Shown here: piece after piece, positions 56,571 to 64,000 of the stretch
Position numbering within the stretch: position 1 is the first letter of the stretch
How the letters are laid out: each line of letters starts with the position of its first letter
Assembly (NCBI RefSeq): GCF_017591425.1
Contig: NW_024467120.1
Location: 434,001 to 498,000 of the forward strand
DNA length: 64,000 nt
DNA from: Ochotona curzoniae
Taxonomy: Eukaryota; Chordata; Mammalia; Lagomorpha; Ochotonidae
Reading direction: 5' to 3'
Notes under the pieces: generated by a model
The model's database searches: none
The model's input: the letters and a program-made list of their open reading frames with translations, nothing else
Told to the model about the DNA's origin: nothing
Program-made: the position numbers and the translations under genes

Positions 56571-58699
56571 TTTTTTACAAAGCTTAATTCAAAATGTGTA
56601 TCTGAGCAAAAAGAAAACTTTATAGCAGAAATAATATACAAAGAAGAGCCCATTAGGTTCCATATGTTCCTTATGACCCGGGCCGTGCAGGACCAGCATA
56701 GCTAAGCCAGGAACTCAGTCCAGTGTTATGTGAGTGACAAAAAGCCAGGGACTTAAACCATAACTGAGGTTCTCAGGGTCTGCGTATTAGCCCACTTTAC
56801 ATTTATTAAAATATCCAAGAGGAGCTTTTTGGGAAAGAAAAGGTACAATTCACCTTATAGCCTAGAGCATGTAACTCAGACTGATAGCACTGTAGACTGG
56901 TGTCTAATGGAAGCTAGTCATGGTGGGTGCAGAGTAGTGATCACATGGCAAGTCAGAAAGGAGAAAAGCTAGACTGAACTTGAAATCAAAGAACTCTCAA
57001 GAGACCTATCCCCTAGGTCCTAAAGACTATCCACTGGCCCTGCCTCCTAGCCACAAAAACTAAATACTAACTCTATACACGTAATTCATCAAGTATTCAC
57101 ATGAATGCATTGGAGTTTAAATGTCTCCATGAGTTTGGGGAATAAAAAGTCTAACCAGTCCATAACAGTCAGGCATCTGGAGTCAGGAAACCAGCTGGTT
57201 ATCAATACAAGGCACTCAGTATCAAGATTTGGCATCCTAATCGACATCTTAACTGTTGGGCTAAATGCACAATTGAAAGTAATTTTCTATCAAAAAAAAT
57301 ACCTCATTTGATTTGCCTCACATTTTGGAAAGGGCTGATCTGTAGCCATGGTAACAACAAAATGCCCAGCAATGGTGTTAATTTTGTTCATTTTGTGCCC
57401 ACCGGCCTCACTCAATCATCTATCAGTGTCAGCCTCCTGCTTATAAAGAACAATGAGGGCCAAGCTCACTACATGAACATAGCTCATGTGCCAGCCAATC
57501 AACCACAGTCATACTTGAATAAGCATGCTGCTGTAACAGATGGTGTCATCCCTTTCTGCCTCTGAAAGTCTGCCAGTCATTAATCTCCACTGTTCCCAAA
57601 ATCCTACGCAAACCCAGCAAGCTGTTCCGCTAAGACAAATTCAGCCTGACCAGCACAGCTTTCTCTGACCATTGAAAGCAATTCCAATGTAGTCTTTTTA
57701 TTTCAGATAGTGAATAAAAATTGATTAATCTGTGATAAGAACTTTTGAAATCATTGTATTACAAATCATTTTATTTTCCTCAAGAAAATGAAATAAAATT
57801 TGCAAATCCTTTTGTCTATTTTACTATAACGATCATAAATACCAATGAAAAAGTGAATAAAAGCATCTGTGCTACTGAAAAAAAAAGAAAGACATCAATG
57901 TAAATATAGCTTATAGAAAGAGCTAAAACGTGCCACATATTGCAAAAATTTAAAAAAGAAAAGGGATGATGAAGGTGGGTGGAAGGGAGAAAGGAAAGGT
58001 AAGTCATTATGTTTCTAGAATTGCACAGCAAGCAATCATAGAAGCTTGATGGATACCACATTGATAAAAGGAGCTCCAAATTGAAATTTTTTTCCCCTAA
58101 AATTTTCCTGTAGGCTCAACTTACAAAAGCAAACTAAACACTTATATAAGCCACATTTAGTCTATTGTTCCCTTGTTTTTCTATTTGTTGTGAATGTGCC
58201 TCCATATAGTTGTGTACATAACATGTAAGATCTTCCAGTTTTTTATTGTCAAATGTTTTATCAAAAAGGCCCAGCACATAATACAAAATGTGTAACACCC
58301 ACTAGAAATTTTTTTCACACACTTAATTTAGAAACTATTTTTATTTAACAATTTCAGACTGTTAATCAAATGATTAGTCAGTTCACAGGACTGCTGAAGC
58401 AAAAGTATTAAAACAATTTTCATCTGTATTCTTATTTCATGTTTTCTGCATTAAAATCCCCATGCTGATTATGTGCCAGGAATCTATGAGCTTGACAAAC
58501 TAATACACTTCATACAGTAATAACTAAAAAACACAAATAGGATTTGCTACCACCCTAATAAATATTTGTGGAATAAAGATATGAACAGTAACAAAGAGAT
58601 TTTTAAAAATATGTAAAGGATAGGTTCTACTTAGCAAAGACCATGCAGAAGCAAATTTCTAAATGTGGGTATTTAAAGCTAAAGATAAGAACTGTGTAG
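56571..58699. other. Mostly repeat-free DNA
   Basis: A decayed reverse SINE may occupy about 56690-56800. The 85-codon frame at 57308-57565 is followed by an unusually non-repetitive stretch, but I recognise no protein. About 57700-58690 is A/T-rich without features. Confidence 0.4.
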
Positions 58700-58912
58700 G
58701 AAGCTCTCCTCCCATACAGGGGTGCCTGGTTCAGGCACTGCTACTGTCCTCCTCACAAAGCTTTCTGATTCTGATCCAGCTAGCTGCTACATACACACTG
58801 AGGAAGCTGCAACCGCTTGGGGAGAGAATCGACAGACAGAAGACCTTCCTTTCTGTCTTCCCCTCCTCCTTGTATATCTGGCTTTGTAATAAAAATAAAA
58901 TAAATCTTTTTT
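58700..58912 (+). mobile_element. C-repeat SINE with internal deletion
   Basis: Forward copy whose head region is decayed and whose GTGGGAGACC segment is lost: GCAACCGCTTGGGGAGAGAA, AATAAAAATAAAATAAATC. Confidence 0.8.
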
Positions 58913-59263
58913 AAAAAGTCTAGATTTAGGGCCCAGAGCGATGGCACAGTGGTTAAGGTCCTCGCCTTGCACACCCGAGATCCCATATAGGCACTGGTTC
59001 TAATCTCGACAGCCCAGCTTCCCATCCAGCTCCCTGCCAGTGGCCTGGGAAAGCAGTCGAGGACAGCCCAAAGCTTTGGGATCCTGCACCTGTGTGGGAG
59101 ACCCAGAAGAGGCTCCTGGCTTCGGATTGGCTCAACTCCATCCGTTGCAGCCGCCTGGGGAGTGAATCATGGGATGGAAGATCTTCCTCTCTGTCTCTCC
59201 TCTCTGTATATCCGCCTTCCCAATTTAAAAAAAAAAAAAAGTTTAAAAAAAAGTCTGGATTTA
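58913..59263 (+). mobile_element. Full-length C-repeat SINE with 16-bp target duplication
   Basis: The element starts at 58929 (GGGCCCAGAGCGATGGCAC). AAAAAGTCTAGATTTA (58913-58928) and AAAAAGTCTGGATTTA (59248-59263) form the target duplication, with one difference. It inserted into the A-tail of the previous SINE. Confidence 0.94.
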
Positions 59264-59845
59264 ACAGTAAGCTCTTCTCTAAGCAGTTGTTTCTACCCAA
59301 ATAGGCTGTCCGTTTACTATTTATTTCTCCCCTCCTGTTTGTCACTTATCCTCATTATTGTCAATATGATCTCAGAGATCTCAAATTGATATGGCATTGA
59401 CTCATTGATGCTGCGTTATCCAACTAAGAGTTTCTATCCAACAAAATTAAACAGTACAAACTAATATAAACTAGGGAAAATAAAACAAAAAAAAATCAAA
59501 AACAAAAGTCATTTTGATATTATAGTCCCTCAAATACCCAATTTCCACATTTTGGATGGCTGTCCCCCTTTTCTCATTTTATTATTCCCTCTAAATCTAC
59601 TAACAGAATTTATTTTATAAAATTAGTTTACTGAGGACCTTGTCAGCAGCAAGATTTCACTGTGACATATTTCTGCCTTAACTTTTAAGCTAAGGCCCAT
59701 TTTCATCGCAAACTTTGCTCTTCTGTGTTGTTATTACGCTAGATAGGAAAAAAAAAATTAACCAAAAACCTTAGTACAATTCTACATTTAACAAATCCAG
59801 GGTTTTCATCAATATTTTCCATAAATACATAAAAGAAAGTTGTAC
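59264..59845. other. Unassigned A/T-rich DNA
   Basis: No feature seen. Confidence 0.45.
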
Positions 59846-60128
59846 CAGGCTGGCACTGTGGCAGAGTTAAGCTGCTGTAATGCCAAGATCCCATAAGCAC
59901 TTGTTAAGAATCTTGGCTGCTACACTTTCAATCCAGTCCCTGCACTTGTGAAGGCAGCAAAAGATGGCCCAAGTCTACACAACGGACCTTGATGGCAATC
60001 CAGGATCCTTGCTTCAGCTTGGCCCGAGCCCCAGCCACTGCGGTCATTCGAGGTGTAAAGCAGAGCGGGGGTAAGATCAATCTCTCTGTCTCTTCATCTT
60101 TCTCACAAATCTAAGGGGAAAAAAAATA
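59846..60128 (+). mobile_element. Old C-repeat SINE
   Basis: Forward copy: CAGGCTGGCACTGTGGCAGA, GCTTGGCCCGAGCCCCAGCC, A-rich tail at 60115-60128. Confidence 0.8.
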
Positions 60129-61017
60129 AAAAGGAAACTTTACTCTCCAGTGCTTCGTCAAAGTATCAATATTTGGCGTGCATTTCTAGATTATTTTTTT
60201 CAAATTACTTTCATTCAAAATGATGGTTTCCAGATATGGATACTTCACCCTACTTATGGTAGCATCAAACAGGCTGTTCTAAGTATTTTGAAAACAAAGC
60301 AGATTTATCTGTACCTTGTTTCTTGCTCCAATATCTGTTATGGAAAAGCAGTTTTGCTGCTATTGCCATATCCTAATGAGATACAGCATAGTGGAGGGCA
60401 GTGTTCCATCACTGTCTGCAAAATGTAGCTCAGCAGCATGTTCCAGCGCAATAGGCACACGCTTCTCTTTCCGGCAGCAGACAGCCTGTCAGTTTGACAG
60501 GAACAGTGAAATTCTTACTTCAAAAATTCTAAATAAACATTCCAGGAGCTTCCTCAATTTTCGTTTTTATTTAAAGTATTATCAAATCCACCTCATGCTT
60601 AAATGGTGGGTAGTGCCTATTTTAATCAGAGTTGTCCTGTTGTCATTGTTTGCAGGTGTCAAGCAAACATTTTCTATCCAGTTGGAGAGCCACCACTTTT
60701 AGAAGGCCAGTGGAGCAGATCAAATATAGAATGGTCCTGTCTCAGTGAGAAGGCTTTTCAGGAAATCACCTTGCACTATCTAAAAACAACCAGTTACTCA
60801 TGCAGCTATTAACATTAAATAGTATGTTATTCTTCTGACTTCAAAATATTTACTGTCTCCTACAGAAAGTACAATATGTATGAGCTCTCATTAATCATTA
60901 CATTAGGGAAAGAGCAGTTTATTTAAAGATAAAATGGAGAGCCTTTTAATTTAGCACAATTTGATTTTGATCCTTCTTTAAGCTCTTTAAGTCCTATAGT
61001 GCGGCAGATAAAAAATA
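60129..61017. other. Repeat-free stretch, possible conserved non-coding sequence
   Basis: Almost 0.9 kb with no repeat debris, rich in homeodomain-like TAAT cores (TCATTAATCATTACATTAGG near 60889). Open frames are at most 128 codons and not convincing. Its sequence texture suggests a constrained regulatory element, an impression only. Confidence 0.35.
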
Positions 61018-61340
61018 TTTTTTAAAAAATTTATTTTATTTTTATTGGAAAGGCAGATCAGATTTACAGAAAGGAGAGACAAAGAAATCTTCCATCCACT
61101 GATTCAGTCCCCAAATATATAAAACAAACAGACTGAGATGATCTAAAGGCAGAAGTTAGGAGATAATTTTGGGTCTTCCACCTACGTACAGGGTCCCAAA
61201 CGGCTTTGAGCCATCCTCCACTGTATTCCCAGGGTATAAGCAGGGAGCCAAATGTAAAGTAGAGTAGCTAAGAAATGAACCAGGACCCATATGGAACACT
61301 GGCAATTGCAGGCGGATGATTAACCATCACGCCAGCCACG
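61018..61340 (-). mobile_element. Full-length C-repeat SINE
   Basis: Reverse copy from AAAAAATTTATTTTATTTTT to ACCATCACGCCAGCCAC. Moderately diverged. Confidence 0.88.
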
Positions 61341-61526
61341 AAAACATTTTTAAAATAAAGTTACTTCAAATTTCAAAAAACATAAAGCCAAAGAAAACTG
61401 AATTCAAATGAACAGGTATAGCTTGTTCCATTCAACATTTAGATTAACAGAATAAATGAAAATAATAATTTCCAACTGATCAGTAAATTACATATTTTTA
61501 AAAGACAGTTATAGGTTACTTTTTAT

Positions 61527-63288
61527 AATTTCTTTTTTTATTGTTATTAACATTGTATTATGTGATACAGTTTTATAGGCACTGGGGATTCCCCCCACCC
61601 CTCCCATACCCCTCCCCCCATGGTGGATTCCTCCACCTTGTTGCATAACCATAGTTCAAGTTCAGTTGAGATTCCTTCATTGCAAGCATATACAAAGTCC
61701 AGCATCTTATTGTCCAGATGAGTTCAGTGGCCTCTTGGGGAGACCTTCTTTGGTCTGAAGGTAGAGCTAACAGAGTAAAGTTCCGGTCAGTTAAAAGCCC
61801 CAACAAAACCTCAGCATCAATATACAACATTACGGAATTAATTGACATAGTATTGAGTAAACAATATGTTAAAAATAATGCAAGTTCAATTCTTCAAAAC
61901 ATCTGGGTTGAGACAGTATCAATGACACGTTCAAAAAATAACAAACAACCAAACAAAAATTACAGGTTAAATCAAGGCAAACATGTGGTATCTAACCTTT
62001 TGTGATTCGCTCATTTCCCTTAGCATTATAGTTTCCAGTTGGGCCCATTTAGCCACAAAGAACTGCATTTTGTTTTTTTTTTTTTTTTAATAGCTGAGTA
62101 GTATTCCATGGAGTAGATGAACCAAAGCTTTCTTATCCAATCTTCTGCTGATGGGCATTTCGGTTGCTTCCATGTTTTTGCAATTACTGATTGTGCTGCA
62201 ATGAACATAGGGATGCGTGTTGGTTGTCGTAAAACAGGTGTTTTGGATATATTCCTAGGAGTGCTATTGCTGGGTCATATGGTATGCAGATTTTGAGTTG
62301 TTTGAGTGTTCTCCAGACTAATTTCCATAAAGGCTGTACCAATTTGCAGCTCCACCAGCAGTGGAGTAGGGTTCCCTTTTCCCCCGCATCCTCGCCAACA
62401 AGTGTCGTTGGTGTTCTTTTTTTATGTCGTCCAATCTTACTGGTGTTAGGTGGTACCTCATCGATGTTTTAATTTGGATTTCCCTTATTGCCAGGGAGCT
62501 GGAACATTTTTTCATATGTTTGTTTGCCATTTGGACTTGTTCCTTTGTGAAATGTTTGCCCATTTCCTATGCCCATTTCTTGAGTGGCTTGTTTGTTTTG
62601 GTTTTTTGGTTGTTTTGAAGTTCTTTGTATATCCTGGAAATTAGCCCCCTATCGCCTATATCGTGTGCAAAGATCTTCTCCCACTCTGTGGGTTGCTTTT
62701 TTACTTTGTTGATTGTTTCCCTTGCTGTACAGAAGCTTCTTAGTTTGATGAGGTCCCATTTGTTTATTCTGTTCTCAACTGCTATTGCTTTTGGTGTCCT
62801 TCTTAGAAAGTCAGGACCTACTCCTAGGTCTTGCAGGGTATTTCCTACATTTTCTTGCAAGAGTTTGAAGGTTTCTGGATGTAGGTTTAGGTCTTTTATC
62901 CATGTAGATTGGATCTTAGTGTATGGTGATAGATGTGGGTCTATCTTTTTGTGTCTGCAGGCTATCAGCCAGTTGTCCCAACAACATTTACTGAAGAGGC
63001 CTTCCCATTTGCTTGGACTGTCGTTGGTCTTTTTGTCAAAGATTAATTGGCTGTATTTGTGTGGGTCCCCTTTTGGTGCTTCTATTCTATTCCATTGATC
63101 TTCCTTTCTATTTTTGTGCCAGTACCAGGCTGTTTTGATAACCACTGCTCTATAGTATGTCCAGAGGTCCGGAATTGTGATTCCCCCTGCTAACTTCTTA
63201 TTCTTCAGGATGGTTCTAGCTATTCGTGGTTTTTTGTGTTTCCAGATGAACTTTTGAATCATTGTATCCAGTTCCGTGAAGAATGTCA
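61527..63288 (-). mobile_element. L1, antisense, ORF2 C-terminal part and 3' region
   Basis: Closely related to the L1 at 34.88-37.23 kb, in reverse. The A-tail is the T-run near 61530 and the 3' untranslated region spans about 61545-61990. ORF2 sequence runs to 63288, where L1 similarity ends in the codons for FFTEL. It is broken by an in-frame stop at about 62566 (GCA TAG where the 36-kb copy has GCA CGG), a frameshift in an A-run near 62410-62420 and an expanded A-run at 62073-62089. No target duplication found. Sequence beyond 63288 may be its displaced 5' region. Confidence 0.92.
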
Positions 63289-63890
63289 GGTGGGTTCTTG
63301 TTTGGTGACTTCCATGGTCCATCCTGCAATCCACTGCCCTCAGCTCTCTGCGTAAACTGGCATGTGTTGCAGTCCCACAAGGGTGAACTCATCTCCTACA
63401 GAATCTTTCCCCAGATCCATTTCTCTTGCTTTCTGGTGGATGCTGTGGCTTAACCTGCTGTGGCCCACCCACTGCAACACTTGTGAATGACTATTATGGG
63501 CTAGCACAGCCAGGTATGCCTCCCAGCCCCAGTCTTCAAGTGCACCAGCAAGTGCAGGTGATGCTGTTTAGCCCAGCCCGGGTCTCCCACGTGGGCCAAT
63601 GTTTTAGTGTGAACCAGACATGCCCTCTGGTTTTCCCCCACTAAACCACACATTTTCAGCTCCCTTGCCTACCTATGAGTATGGTGGTCTGATCCATGGA
63701 AGACCCCAAAAGTCATTCCTTCCCTGTCCAATTTGCACCCAGTCTTTCCCACTGCAATACATTCCCAGACACCTTCCTCAGGCAATCTACAGTCCCCAAC
63801 CAGGGGCTGTAGTGGTATCTCCCGAACCAGAGGTCCTGGTTTCTCCACTTATCTCTTTCTAAAAAATGAAAGAAAAAAAAAAGGATAAGC
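63289..63890 (-). repeat. Possible L1 5' region fused to ORF2 (tentative)
   Basis: On the minus strand this holds CCCGGGCTGGGCTAAACAGC, GGGGCTGGGAGGCATACCTG and CAGCATCCACCAG-type phrases resembling the monomer arrays at 26-31 kb. It adjoins the L1 body directly, without ORF1 or the first half of ORF2. It may instead be an unrelated repeat: an A-rich stretch near 63860-63882 could be a plus-strand tail. Confidence 0.4.
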
Positions 63891-64000
63891 AACTATGCTG
63901 GCATATTGGTATAGTTCATATAAATTTGGTGTTAACTAGGCCCAACATGTCTACCAGCTATTGGCTGCTTTTTTCCCAGCAATGTAAATATTATCTAGTA
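63891..64000. other. Unassigned DNA at window edge
   Basis: No feature seen. Confidence 0.4.

Noticed and set aside
57308..57565. Possible retrocopy of a cellular gene (85-codon frame)
   Set aside because: Composition looks coding-like, but I recognise no protein and see no A-tail or target duplication.
61527..63334. Antisense L1 as a working ORF2
   Set aside because: An in-frame stop near 62566 and frameshifts at A-runs disrupt it, and the N-terminal half is missing.

Overview
This is mammalian genomic DNA, almost certainly from a lagomorph and most likely a pika (Ochotona). About fifty copies of one tRNA-derived SINE, full-length or broken, lie across the window in both orientations. Its features (a head reading GGGCCCGGCACGGTGGCGCA, a tRNA-like A and B box, a body with GTGGGAGACC, and an A-rich AATAAAAATAAATAAATC tail) are those of the lagomorph C-repeat family. 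Pika rather than rabbit is my recollection of subfamily wording, not a search result. There are no bacterial, viral or plasmid genes. Nearly all open frames are chance frames or lie in repeats.

Layout. 1-12 kb: SINEs, decayed LINE-1 (L1) 3' ends, microsatellites and unassigned DNA. 12-20.4 kb: the only host gene I can support, on the minus strand. A promoter with an RFX X-box and NRF1- and CTCF-like sites (about 20.30-20.37 kb) leads into a coding first exon (20113-19962), a 34-bp exon (14309-14276) and a 130-bp exon (13392-13263). Their splice sites and reading phases fit together. The first intron holds repeat blocks and a dead retrocopy of ribosomal protein gene RPS26. 22.5-32.3 kb: an L1-rich tract with antisense L1M-like DNA, two arrays of degenerate monomers in the same monomer order, shared 3' blocks, and an old L1 ORF2 start. 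33.1-33.44 kb: a diverged duplicate of the promoter and first exon, also on the minus strand. 34.86-37.25 kb: a 5'-truncated L1 with a 16-bp target duplication and an uninterrupted C-terminal half of ORF2. 37-64 kb: more SINEs, a U2-like snRNA fragment, a solo retroviral LTR with a 6-bp target duplication, a 59-bp inverted repeat, a head-to-head pair of L1 3' ends, an ancient antisense L1, a repeat-free stretch near 60-61 kb, and an inactivated antisense L1 at the right end.

How it fits together. Most of the structure is layered retrotransposition, with SINEs in SINEs, L1 in SINEs and a retrocopy in an L1-like block. Against this stand the minus-strand gene and its duplicated promoter and first exon, where two diverged copies keep the same reading frame and both keep the X-box. 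I could not identify the encoded protein with confidence. The third exon resembles, from memory only, the ANKRD26/CCDC144 coiled-coil group.
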